Positions 8,552 through 16,344 of a DNA stretch of 32,134 nt are shown here, in pieces; position 1 is the first letter of the stretch; each line of letters begins with the position of its first letter. The stretch is from Chthoniobacteraceae bacterium (GTDB lineage Bacteria > Verrucomicrobiota > Verrucomicrobiia > Chthoniobacterales > Chthoniobacteraceae), in assembly GCA_947479475.1 (NCBI GenBank), contig CANJZW010000057.1, positions 1 to 32,134 of the forward strand, in the 5' to 3' direction. Position numbers and translations under genes: made by a program. Under the pieces are notes generated by a model. The model saw only the letters and a program-made list of their open reading frames with translations, was not told the DNA's origin and searched no databases.

Positions 8552-10335
8552 ACGACGTGATCCAGAAGGGACAGGATGCGGGTGCGATCCTCAGGCTTCA
8601 GCGAGCCGGAAGAACTGGCGCCGGCAAAGCGGGCGGTGGCATCCGTTTCAAAAAGCCACTGGATCTCATGCGCCACCGACGCCTCCGGGGAAAAAGCCAC
8701 AAGGGCGGCGGCGGCATCCACGGCGGCTTCGGGTTGGCCGGAGCGCGCGGCCGTGCGCAACTGCACGACGCGCGTGGCAAGACGCAGGAACTCGCCGCGG
8801 TCCTCTGTCGAACGCAGGGCGCTCTGCAGCGAGTGGGCCTGCCGGAGCAATGCCGGCCCCGGTCCCATGCGGGCGCGCGCACGGCTCAGGGCGATGGCTG
8901 CGGCTGCCCCGCCGAGGGCGGCTGCCACGAGGGCCTGCAGCCCCCAGAAGGCGTTGCGTGATTTCCAGAACGAGGCATCGGCTGCCACTGGAATCAGGCT
9001 TTCCTGAAGAACGGTCTCGGGAAGGGGCTCCGGCTTGGGGGGCGCTTTTGCGGGGGTTTCTTTGACAGGCTGTGGCGCGGGTTCGGGCGGCTTGAGGCCT
9101 TCCACCACCAGCTCGCTGGTAGCACTTTTGACAGTTTGGTAAGTCCCGGTTTCGGGGTCGAAGGACGCGAACTCAAACACGGGGGTTCTGGTGTGCGCCT
9201 TTTCCGGGACGATCGCCAAGCGGAAGGTTTTCACGCCGCGGAAACCGGTTTCTTCGCTTTTGGAAAAAGTGGCCTCAGGCGGGTAGACTCGCCACCCCTC
9301 GGTCTCGAGCATTGGGGGCGCTTCGATCCGGGAGAAGTTGCCTTCCCCCTCCACTTGGATGGTGATGTTGAGGGGTTCGCCAGCCTTCACGCTGGTCTGC
9401 CCGGTGGATGTGCTGAAGCGGAAACGGCCGATGGCCCCGCGGAAGGAGGCCGGCTTTCCTTCGGCAGGCAGTTCACGCACTTCAACGTGTTGTTCCTCGA
9501 GAATCACTTTGCGCTCCTGCAGCGCCGTGGGTTGGGCGTCGAAGGGGAATCCGTTGAAAAGACCGCCAAAAGGGGACGGGTTGTTGGTCGGTTTTTTAGG
9601 AGCCGCGATCTGGATGTTGAAGGTGAGCGGGCCGATGGGGATTTTGCCGCTTTTGATCGCAGTCATCACGGTACGGAAGCCGCAAAAATGGTAGGGCTGC
9701 CCGTTGCGGTTTTGCTGGCTTTGCTGGGGCTGCTGGAAGGCCGTTTTCGTAAAGGCGTCCGTCTCAAATTCAGGCATCTTTTCAATGCGCCAGCCCACCC
9801 CTTGGGGTACTAAAAGCCGTACTTCCGCCGGAAACGACTCCCCGACGTAGATCGCGCGGCTGGGCAATTCCACCTCCGCCAGGGGGCCGGGTTGGGCGGG
9901 GCCGCCTGCAGGATCCTGCCCCGCCTCCAACACCTGCACTTTGATCGGTTCGGTACGGTACACCTTGCCCTCCACGCTGATTTCCACCGGAGGGATGGTC
10001 ATCTCCCCTTTTCGAGTGGGGGTGATCAGGTAGGTGTGGGTTAAGGAAACCGACAGAGAGGTGTTCACCAGCCGCATCTGCGTGGAGGCCCCGATGTGCT
10101 GGGCCTGCGCTCCGTCCACCGCGACGTTGGGAACCTGCGCGACGCGCTGGGAGCCGTTGATGGTCACGCTCAGGTGCACGGGCTCACCCACGGTGGTTGA
10201 AGCCGGTTGCACGGCCGCGCTCACGGAAACATCCGCCGCCCTGCAGGGTAACCCGGCAGTGGCCGCGATGAACGCAAGGACCAAAAGGACCAAAAGGCCG
10301 ACCGTTCGTAAATTAGCTCTCCAAGGAATACTCAT
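8548..10335 (-). CDS. batD: BatD-like membrane protein (oxygen tolerance family)
   Basis: This is a 595-residue exported protein of the BatD family: a signal peptide (residues about 8-33, ending CRAADVS), a long beta-rich extracytoplasmic region with Ig-like modules (for example SVSAAVQPASTTVGEPVHLS and AIYVGESFPAEVRLLVP), then one membrane helix near 475-500 (LVAAALGGAAAAIALSRAR) and a cytoplasmic helical tail. I chose the ATG at 10335 because GGAG lies 7 nt upstream. An in-frame GTG at 10368 would add 11 residues and put a polar stretch before the signal peptide. In known operons BatD is encoded with the VWA proteins BatA and BatB and is assumed to bind them in the envelope. The stop overlaps the batE start by 4 bp. 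Confidence 0.87.
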   Translation of the reverse strand: MSIPWRANLRTVGLLVLLVLAFIAATAGLPCRAADVSVSAAVQPASTTVGEPVHLSVTINGSQRVAQVPNVAVDGAQAQHIGASTQMRLVNTSLSVSLTHTYLITPTRKGEMTIPPVEISVEGKVYRTEPIKVQVLEAGQDPAGGPAQPGPLAEVELPSRAIYVGESFPAEVRLLVPQGVGWRIEKMPEFETDAFTKTAFQQPQQSQQNRNGQPYHFCGFRTVMTAIKSGKIPIGPLTFNIQIAAPKKPTNNPSPFGGLFNGFPFDAQPTALQERKVILEEQHVEVRELPAEGKPASFRGAIGRFRFSTSTGQTSVKAGEPLNITIQVEGEGNFSRIEAPPMLETEGWRVYPPEATFSKSEETGFRGVKTFRLAIVPEKAHTRTPVFEFASFDPETGTYQTVKSATSELVVEGLKPPEPAPQPVKETPAKAPPKPEPLPETVLQESLIPVAADASFWKSRNAFWGLQALVAAALGGAAAAIALSRARARMGPGPALLRQAHSLQSALRSTEDRGEFLRLATRVVQLRTAARSGQPEAAVDAAAALVAFSPEASVAHEIQWLFETDATARFAGASSSGSLKPEDRTRILSLLDHVV

Positions 10336-10379
10336 CGTCTTGCTCCGTTCGATGGGATTAGCACGCACTCACCCAAGGG

Positions 10380-12377
10380 TTACCACGTTTTGGTCTTTCG
10401 CTCGCGGGAGGGGCCTTCCTGCTTGTCGGGCGCCCAAACCTGCACCCGGCGGTCTTCGCTGCGGAGCGCTTCCATCAATGCAGCGGCCTGTTCGCGCGTC
10501 ATCTTTCCGTCGGCGGCCTGGGCGATTTGGGCGTCCTTCTCGGGGTTCCCCTCCTTGTCCCCTTTGTCCGGTTTGTCCACGGTCGGGGCATCCTTCAAGT
10601 CGCCGCGTTCCTTTTGTTCGCCGGCCTTTTCCTCGACGGGTTTGGGGGGCTGCCCGTTTTGAGCCGTGTCCTGTCCTTTTTGGTCTTCTTTTTCCCCGCC
10701 CTGTTTCCCTTCCTGCCCTTCTTTTTTCCCGGGCTGTTTGCCTGGCTGTTTGTCCTGGCCTTCTTCGCCTTTTTTGTCGCCTGGATCCTGGTTTTCGTCT
10801 TTGGAATCGTCTTCTTTATCGCCCTTTTCGTCCTGGCCTTCTTTCTTGTCGCCCTTGTCCTTATCCTTATCCTTGTTTTTGTCCTTTTTGTCTTTGTCTT
10901 TGTCCTTTTTGCCGTCGTCGCCCTGTTGTTGCTGCTGCTGTTTTTGTTCGAGCAAGCGTTTCACGTAGTCTCTGTTGACCTTGGCGTCCTCAAAGCTGGG
11001 GTCCCGTCTGGAGGACTCCTCATAGTGGGCGATGGCTTGTTCGAGCGTTTGATCGTCCTGCCCGCGGCGGCCTTGGCGCGCTTGTTGCACCAGGGTGTTG
11101 GCTAGGTTGTATTCTGCCCGGCTGCGAAGCTGCGGGTCCTGAGTCGCGAGCGCTTTCCCAAAGGCATCAATCGCCTCGGCCCATTTTTGATTTTTGTAGG
11201 CGGCAACGCCGAAGTTAAAGGCCCGCTGAGGAGAGTCGGGATCGCCCTTTAAATCGTCTCCAAAAGCCTGTTGGGCTCCGGCGTAGTCTCCGGACTTGTA
11301 AAGGTTGTGGCCCAGCGTTGCGGCGGCCTCCGCGCTGGTGACGCCCGCGAGAGAGAGCAGAACCAAGGCAAGGGTGCTGGCCAGTTTGCGGCGTGGTTTT
11401 TCGGCGAGGAAAAGCCCGGCGGCTAGCAGCAAAAGCGCCCCGCCCAGCGGCCATTGGTAGCGGTCGACAGCGTGGGTTTGCGTTTGTAAAAGCACCTCAT
11501 GTTCTTCCATATGGTCTATTCCCTCCTGAGCAATGCGCCGCATCTCGGCCGGTCCGGAAAGTAGGCGTGAATAAAAGCCCCCTCCCGCTTCGGCGATCTG
11601 GAGCAGCCGGTTTTCGTCCAGCTTGGACTGCACGACGTTTCCTTCTGCGTCTCTAATATACTCCATTCCGCCCTTTGGGGAAGGGACCATCAACACCGCG
11701 CCTTCCGGACTGCCCACGCCGACGGTAAAAATCCGCATTTTAGTTGATAATTCTTGGGACAACGCCACGGCGTCTGCCTCGAGGTCCTCGCCGTCGGTGA
11801 TCAGTACGATGGCGCGCTGGCCGCCCTCAGAGCGGTCGAAGGCGTCATCGGCGCAACGCAGAGCGCCGCTCACGTTGGTCCCGGGCATCGGGATGATTTC
11901 CGGGTCGAGTTCGTGGATGGCGGTGATCACGGCGGAGTGGTCCGAGGTGACGGGCGCCTGAAGGAAGGCGGATCCTGCAAAAGCGACCAGCCCAATGCGG
12001 TCCGCCGGCAGCTGGCGCACCAGATCCTCGGCGGCCAGCTTGGCGCGTTGCAGCCGGTTGGGGGGAAGGTCAGTGGCGAGCATCGAGCGGGAGACATCCA
12101 CGATGATGATCACGTCGCGACCCCGGCCCTTGTTTTCGGCCTCCACCTCGCCCCATTGCGGCCGCGCGAGCGCCAGCACCGCCAGCGTCAGGCCCCCGAG
12201 AAGCAGGGCCACTCGCAGCGTCCTGCTTGTGGACTCTCCCACCAACTGCGCATGGAGCCGGGCTGCGACGAGTTTTTGCACAAGGTGCCGCGCTTTGCGA
12301 CCCGCAAAGACCCACAAAACGGCGAGAGCAGGAATGGCGAGCAGGGTCCAGAGGACGGCAGGAGCGGCGAGTTTCAT
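10380..12377 (-). CDS. batB: BatB-BatC fusion: VWA domain plus TPR and charged tail
   Basis: The 665 residues combine two proteins that are often separate. Residues 1-326 are BatB: two N-terminal membrane helices (about 5-25 and 54-72), a von Willebrand A domain with MIDAS motif DVSRSM (about 94-99) and LITDGED, and a closing helix WPLGGALLLLAAGLFLA (about 307-326). Residues 331-350 look like a complete signal peptide with an AxA-type site (LALVLLSLAGVTSAEAAA), followed by TPR repeats to about 470, as in BatC. The remaining 190 residues are a Gln run and then a Lys/Asp/Glu/Gly/Gln-rich low-complexity tail. VWA domains bind partners through a metal ion; MoxR-type ATPases usually act on such VWA proteins. 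The ATG overlaps the batA stop (ATGA). Confidence 0.9.
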   Translation of the reverse strand: MKLAAPAVLWTLLAIPALAVLWVFAGRKARHLVQKLVAARLHAQLVGESTSRTLRVALLLGGLTLAVLALARPQWGEVEAENKGRGRDVIIIVDVSRSMLATDLPPNRLQRAKLAAEDLVRQLPADRIGLVAFAGSAFLQAPVTSDHSAVITAIHELDPEIIPMPGTNVSGALRCADDAFDRSEGGQRAIVLITDGEDLEADAVALSQELSTKMRIFTVGVGSPEGAVLMVPSPKGGMEYIRDAEGNVVQSKLDENRLLQIAEAGGGFYSRLLSGPAEMRRIAQEGIDHMEEHEVLLQTQTHAVDRYQWPLGGALLLLAAGLFLAEKPRRKLASTLALVLLSLAGVTSAEAAATLGHNLYKSGDYAGAQQAFGDDLKGDPDSPQRAFNFGVAAYKNQKWAEAIDAFGKALATQDPQLRSRAEYNLANTLVQQARQGRRGQDDQTLEQAIAHYEESSRRDPSFEDAKVNRDYVKRLLEQKQQQQQQGDDGKKDKDKDKKDKNKDKDKDKGDKKEGQDEKGDKEDDSKDENQDPGDKKGEEGQDKQPGKQPGKKEGQEGKQGGEKEDQKGQDTAQNGQPPKPVEEKAGEQKERGDLKDAPTVDKPDKGDKEGNPEKDAQIAQAADGKMTREQAAALMEALRSEDRRVQVWAPDKQEGPSRERKTKTW
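10590..10946 (-). repeat. Low-complexity charged repeat tract within the batB-batC fusion
   Basis: This tract encodes a run of Gln followed by repeating KDKDK, KKEGQ, GKQPGK and GEKED units, about 120 residues with hardly any hydrophobic side chains. The DNA is correspondingly repetitive (ttgtcctt-type units on the plus strand) and could change length by replication slippage. The protein segment is expected to be disordered. Confidence 0.8.
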
Positions 12378-13390
12378 GGCAGTTTCCTCCCCAACGTAAA
12401 CGCCCAGCCGAGGGCCGCGACGATGCAGCCGAGACCGAAGGCTAGCGGCCAGTGGAACAGGTCGCGGAAATGCCGCGAACGCTGGGTTTCAATGGGTACT
12501 TTTTCCAGCTTGTTGATGTCTTCAAAAATGCCTTTGAGAGCGGCAGAATCCGTGGCGCGGTAAAATTTGCCGCCGCCGATTTCAGCGACTTTGCGAGTCT
12601 GACTTTCATCCACCGAGACAAGGACCTTTTGGTAGACGGTGTTGCCGAACATGTCCTTCACGGGAATATCCACGTAGCCCTGCGTGCCCGCGCAGATCGT
12701 GTAGATTTTGATTCCTAATGCCCGGGCGGCCTCTGCGGCGGTGTTGGGGGAGATCTGGCCGGCGTTGTTATCACCGTCTGTGAGCAAAACGATGATGCGG
12801 GTGTGGGCATCGGTATTTTCCCCGAGCCTGCGGGTGGCGGAGGCAATGGCCGACCCGATGGCGGTGCCATCCTCCACCATACCAATACGGATGCGTTTAA
12901 GGTTTTCCTTCAACCATTCCAGGTTGAGGGTCAGGGGGCTGACCAGATAAGGCCGGCCGGCGAAGGCGATCATGCCGATGCGGTCGCTGGAGCGGTTTTC
13001 CAGAAACTCCTCGGTGAGCTGTTTGACGGCGTCGATGCGGGAGGCGCGTTTGCCGCCGATGGTGAAATCCTCTGCCAACATGGAGCGGGAAACGTCCAGG
13101 GCGATAAGGATGTCGATGCCGCTGGATTTGACCACCTCGGTGTCCTTGGCCAACTGGGGGCGGGCCAGAGCGACAACAAGGGCCGTCCAGCCCAAAAGTA
13201 GCAGCCCCAGACGGGCGCGTCCCTTGGAAGAACGTACGGGCCGCCCGACCTGGCGCAGCAGGGAGACGCCCGGGAAACGCACGGCGGCGACGGTGCCGCT
13301 TCCTGCGAGGCGCCAGGCGAGCACTGGGACCAGAGCCAGCAGGCTGAAGGCCCAGGGACTTGCCCAGACCAAATTTCCCCCCGGCGTCAT
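12374..13390 (-). CDS. batA: BatA-like VWA-domain membrane protein
   Basis: The protein has 338 residues. It has an N-terminal membrane helix (about 10-27), a second one near 60-78 (LGLLLLGWTALVVALARP), a VWA domain from about 90 to 280, and a C-terminal helix near residues 310-330 (LAFGLGCIVAALGWAF). The metal-binding MIDAS motif is intact: DVSRSM near 98-103, a Thr in the middle, and TDGDNN near 203-208. This layout is that of BatA, which anchors its VWA domain to the membrane. Its ATG overlaps the upstream DUF4381-like stop and its stop overlaps the batB start, both as ATGA, so three proteins are made in a coupled chain, presumably in fixed ratio. Confidence 0.9.
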   Translation of the reverse strand: MTPGGNLVWASPWAFSLLALVPVLAWRLAGSGTVAAVRFPGVSLLRQVGRPVRSSKGRARLGLLLLGWTALVVALARPQLAKDTEVVKSSGIDILIALDVSRSMLAEDFTIGGKRASRIDAVKQLTEEFLENRSSDRIGMIAFAGRPYLVSPLTLNLEWLKENLKRIRIGMVEDGTAIGSAIASATRRLGENTDAHTRIIVLLTDGDNNAGQISPNTAAEAARALGIKIYTICAGTQGYVDIPVKDMFGNTVYQKVLVSVDESQTRKVAEIGGGKFYRATDSAALKGIFEDINKLEKVPIETQRSRHFRDLFHWPLAFGLGCIVAALGWAFTLGRKLP

Positions 13391-14028
13391 ACCAGCTCCT
13401 CCTGCACGAGTTTGTAGGCTGCTTTGAGGAGGTCTTTGCGCGCTTCTTCCGAGGCCTCAAGGCGTGAAAACTTGAGCGCATCACAGTGGCCCAGGAAAAG
13501 CCGCATTTGTTCGCGCACGGGCAGCGCAAACCGGTTGGAACGTTCGGTGGCTTCGAGAAATTCCTCGGTGGTTTGCCGTGGGGCGTTGAGGCCGTGTTTG
13601 CTTTCCAGAAACCGGCGGATCACCCCGGCCACGGCGGCCGCGAACTCCTTGGGGGAGAGTTCCAGGCTTGTCTGGCTGGAAAGATGGTCCAGCGCTTTGA
13701 GGGCGGTTTTGACTGGGTCCGGCGGCGGCGGGAGGGGGCGCGCCCGCTTCAGCCAGCGGCGCAGCAGCCAGAAGAGGAGCGCCAAAAGGAGGACGCCGCA
13801 GAGGACCGCGAGCGAGGTGTTGCGTGGGGTCCAGAACCCGATCTCCACTGGGGGCACGATGTCCAGGAGTTCGCCGGGAGGTTGCGCGCCCGGGGGCATG
13901 GCGCCCGGGGGAGGGCCGCCGGTCTTGCCGGGCAGAGGAAGCGGCGGCAGCGGGGGGAGGCTCTGGGTTTGGGCCAGAAGAGCTCCCGGCCAAAGGGTCA
14001 GGATCCGCGTAAAAAGAGAGCGGCTCAT
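13387..14028 (-). CDS. DUF4381-like membrane protein of the bat operon
   Basis: This 213-residue protein has a short N-terminal hydrophobic signal (ending ALLAQTQS), a Pro/Gly-rich stretch (about residues 22-55), one membrane helix near 70-90 (LAVLCGVLLLALLFWLLRRWL), and a helical cytoplasmic C-terminal domain (about 105-213) with the pattern PKEFAAAVAGVIRRFLESKHG. A membrane helix, a Pro-rich linker and a helical domain in this exact operon position match the DUF4381 family seen between DUF58 and VWA genes in MoxR/Bat clusters. Its molecular role is not known; a scaffold for the VWA proteins is a reasonable inference. It starts 4 bp after the DUF58 stop and overlaps batA by 4 bp. Confidence 0.75.
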   Translation of the reverse strand: MSRSLFTRILTLWPGALLAQTQSLPPLPPLPLPGKTGGPPPGAMPPGAQPPGELLDIVPPVEIGFWTPRNTSLAVLCGVLLLALLFWLLRRWLKRARPLPPPPDPVKTALKALDHLSSQTSLELSPKEFAAAVAGVIRRFLESKHGLNAPRQTTEEFLEATERSNRFALPVREQMRLFLGHCDALKFSRLEASEEARKDLLKAAYKLVQEELV

Positions 14029-14032
14029 ACGG

Positions 14033-14935
14033 TCAAACGGAAATGCCCGCGCGGCGTTCGCGGGTTTTGAAAAAGGTTTGAAGGGCGGGCAGCCAGTCCT
14101 TGTCGGTGCGCAGCGCCACCCGGTCGACCCCGGCCTTGCGCAGTTCCGTTCCGAGCGCCTCGGCCCGGGCGCGGACGGCGGTTTCGAAGGCCTTGCGCAC
14201 GGCGCGGTCGCCTGTGGCGATTTCCAGAAGCTCGCCGGTTTCGGCGTCTTCCAGGCGCACGGTGCCGATTTCGGGCAGGGTTTCTTCGCGGGGATCGGTC
14301 AGGGGCAGGGCCACGAGGTCGTGCCGGCGGGCGGTCAGGCTGAGCTGGCGTCCGAAGGTGGGCGACTGGAAGTCGCTGAACAGGAACACCACGCTCCGCC
14401 GGTGCAGCAACCGGTTCAGGCGTTCCAAGGCGCCGCTGACGTCCGTGCCGCGAGATTTCGCCTCAAAAAACAGGATTTCGCGGATGATGCGCAGGGCGTG
14501 CCTCCTGCCGCGGCGTGGAGGGACGTACAGTTCGACGTGATTTGAGAAAAGCAGCAGTCCCACCCGGTCGTTGTTGCGGATCGCGCTGAAGGCGAGCACG
14601 CAGGCGACTTCCGCGGCGAGTTCGCGTTTGCTGCGGTCGACGCTCCCAAAGTCCCCGGAACCACTGATGTCCACCACAAGCATCACCGAGAGTTCGCGCT
14701 CTTCGGTGAATTTTTTCACATAAGCCTCTCCCCGAACCTCCCCGAGGCGCGCCGTGACGTTCCATTCAATGCTGCGCACCTCATCTCCGGGCTGGTACTC
14801 GCGCACTTCCTCAAAATTCATGCCGCGGCCCTTGAAGATACTGCGGTACTGGCCTGAGAAAGCCGCCTCGACACGCGCGCGGGTCCGAAGCTCGAGGCGC
14901 CGGATTTTGCGTAGAATTTCTTTGGTGTCTTCCAT
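14033..14935 (-). CDS. DUF58 domain protein (VWA-like)
   Basis: The protein has 300 residues. The DUF58 signature is clear near residues 36-66: FKGRGMNFEEVREYQPGDE followed by VRSIEWNVTAR. A VWA-like fold follows, with a DISGSG motif near residues 88-93 in place of a classical DxSxS site. No signal peptide or membrane helix is seen, so it is likely cytoplasmic. DUF58 proteins are nearly always encoded next to a MoxR ATPase and are thought to be its adaptor or target. The gene lies 90 bp after moxR, a longer gap than the others in this operon, and that gap holds two perfect hairpins. Confidence 0.9.
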   Translation of the reverse strand: MEDTKEILRKIRRLELRTRARVEAAFSGQYRSIFKGRGMNFEEVREYQPGDEVRSIEWNVTARLGEVRGEAYVKKFTEERELSVMLVVDISGSGDFGSVDRSKRELAAEVACVLAFSAIRNNDRVGLLLFSNHVELYVPPRRGRRHALRIIREILFFEAKSRGTDVSGALERLNRLLHRRSVVFLFSDFQSPTFGRQLSLTARRHDLVALPLTDPREETLPEIGTVRLEDAETGELLEIATGDRAVRKAFETAVRARAEALGTELRKAGVDRVALRTDKDWLPALQTFFKTRERRAGISV

Positions 14936-14970
14936 GAAACAAATGGCCTGAATAAGGACTTAAGGCGTTT

Positions 14971-15012
14971 GAGGCGCCTGGGGCGCCTCGTTAAAGCGCT
15001 GGTGGGCGCTTT
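14971..15012 (-). repeat. Two perfect hairpins between moxR and the DUF58 gene
   Basis: In the moxR-DUF58 gap, GAGGCGCC (14971-14978) and GGCGCCTC (14982-14989) form an 8-bp perfect stem with a 3-nt loop. AAAGCGC (14993-14999) and GCGCTTT (15006-15012) form a 7-bp perfect stem with a 6-nt loop. They are 3 bp apart. On the transcribed strand neither is followed by a clear U-run, so mRNA stabilisation, processing or partial attenuation is more likely than full termination. Confidence 0.6.
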
Positions 15013-15025
15013 CTAAAACCCGGGC

Positions 15026-16015
15026 CTAGGGCACTGGAAGATGATGCAGCAGCTTGGCGATGATCGTTTCACTCGTCATCTCCTCCGCTTCCGCTTCGTA
15101 ACTGATCAAAATACGGTGCCGCAGTACGTCCGCAGCGACGGATTTGACGTCGTGTGGCGTGACGAACCCCCGTCCCGCAAGGAAGGCGCGGGCACGCGAG
15201 GCAAGGGTGAGGGCGATGGTGGCTCGGGGGGAGGCCCCGTAGCGGAGCATTCCATCGAGGCCTTGAATTCCAAAGGAACCGGGCTCTCGGGTGGCAAAAA
15301 CGAGGCTGATAATGTAATCCTTCACTCTGTCGTCGACAAAGATGGAGTTGACCATTTCGCGGGCCCTGATGATGTCCTCGGGATCAATGACGCGCTGCAC
15401 ATCGGTTTTGGGATTGGAGGTGCCCATCAAGTCCAGAATGGAGCGTTCTTCGGCCCGGGTCGGGTAGCCAACCTTGAGCTTGAGCATGAAGCGATCCAAC
15501 TGCGCTTCGGGCAGGGAATAGGTGCCTTCTTGCTCCAGAGGATTCTGGGTGGCCAACACTAAAAACGGGTCCGGCAGCTTGTAGGTCTGGTCGCCGATCG
15601 TTACTTGGCGCTCCTGCATTGCTTCCAATAGCGCGCTCTGCACCTTCGCGGGTGCGCGGTTGATCTCATCCGCAAGAATGAGGTTGGAGAAAAGCGGCCC
15701 CTGCTTGGTGGAAAACTCCCCGGTACGCGGGTTGTAGATGAGCGTGCCGATCAAGTCGGCCGGCAGAAGGTCCGGAGTGAACTGGATGCGCTGAAAGCCT
15801 GTGTGAATGCACTGGGCCAGTGTTTTGACCGTGAGCGTTTTGGCGAGGCCGGGGACGCCTTCAAGCAGAATGTGCCCGTTGGTGAGAAGCCCCACCAGCA
15901 GCCCCTCAATCAGCGACTTTTGGCCCACCACCACCCGGGCGATTTCAGTTTGCAACGGTCCCACCCAGTGACTGGTGAGCCGGATTTGTTCGGTAAGTTC
16001 CTGTGGCGTGGACAT
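15026..16015 (-). CDS. moxR: MoxR-family AAA+ ATPase
   Basis: This 329-residue cytoplasmic AAA+ protein has the motifs of the MoxR family: Walker A GVPGLAKT (about residues 54-61), Walker B with LILADEINRAP (about 111-121), sensor 1 in VLATQNPLEQEGTYSLPEAQ, and an Arg-finger region in LDRFMLKL. MoxR ATPases are hexameric chaperone-like machines that act on VWA proteins; here three VWA-type partners (DUF58, BatA, BatB) are encoded directly downstream. The ATG at 16015 gives the usual N-terminus (ELTEQIRLT). As the first gene of the run after a 329-bp non-coding gap, it probably starts the transcript. Confidence 0.94.
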   Translation of the reverse strand: MSTPQELTEQIRLTSHWVGPLQTEIARVVVGQKSLIEGLLVGLLTNGHILLEGVPGLAKTLTVKTLAQCIHTGFQRIQFTPDLLPADLIGTLIYNPRTGEFSTKQGPLFSNLILADEINRAPAKVQSALLEAMQERQVTIGDQTYKLPDPFLVLATQNPLEQEGTYSLPEAQLDRFMLKLKVGYPTRAEERSILDLMGTSNPKTDVQRVIDPEDIIRAREMVNSIFVDDRVKDYIISLVFATREPGSFGIQGLDGMLRYGASPRATIALTLASRARAFLAGRGFVTPHDVKSVAADVLRHRILISYEAEAEEMTSETIIAKLLHHLPVP

Positions 16016-16344
16016 GCTCTCTGATCTTGTGACAGTGAAGTGACTTGGACGTTCAGTCTTTAAGTTATGCTAATCTATCGCGCTGCCTACGCAAATTTCA
16101 CGCTCTCCTATCACCTCTTTTTGCCAAGCCGCCGGCTAACCCCACCACGCCCGGCCGAATGCCCCCCCAACAAAGCCTGAAACGGCGTCAAAACAACCCT
16201 CTGGAAGCGCAATGAGGCGGATCTGGTGGCGAGTTGCCACAGGCTCTGGTTTCTGCAAGCCGCGATTGATGCATCTCACCCACCGCTTGGTCTTCATCGC
16301 CTGCAGCCTCAAAGCCGACCCTATGCGGACGAGGCTGCGAGCTG
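16016..16344. other. Intergenic region before moxR
   Basis: No convincing gene is seen. It should hold the moxR promoter at its left side and the transcript end of the protease gene at its right side. An 8-bp perfect inverted repeat, GCAGCCTC at 16303-16310 with GAGGCTGC at 16331-16338, lies just beyond the protease stop codon and may form a 3' hairpin, though no T-run follows. A run of seven C is present near 16160. Confidence 0.5.
16067..16095 (-). promoter_or_regulatory. Possible promoter of the moxR-bat operon
   Basis: Read on the minus strand, TTTGCG (16090-16095) and TAGCAT (16067-16072) are spaced by 17 bp, and the latter lies about 50 bp before the moxR ATG. Each box matches the sigma70 consensus in only part of its positions, so this is a weak pattern match. 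Confidence 0.25.

Noticed and set aside
10336..10368. Upstream GTG start for batD
   Set aside because: The ATG at 10335 has GGAG 7 nt upstream and gives a cleaner signal peptide; the GTG has no comparable site.
13424..14545. 373-codon open frame on the plus strand across the DUF4381-like and DUF58 genes
   Set aside because: It is a shadow of GC-rich coding sequence on the opposite strand; the product is an Arg/Gly/Ser-rich artefact.
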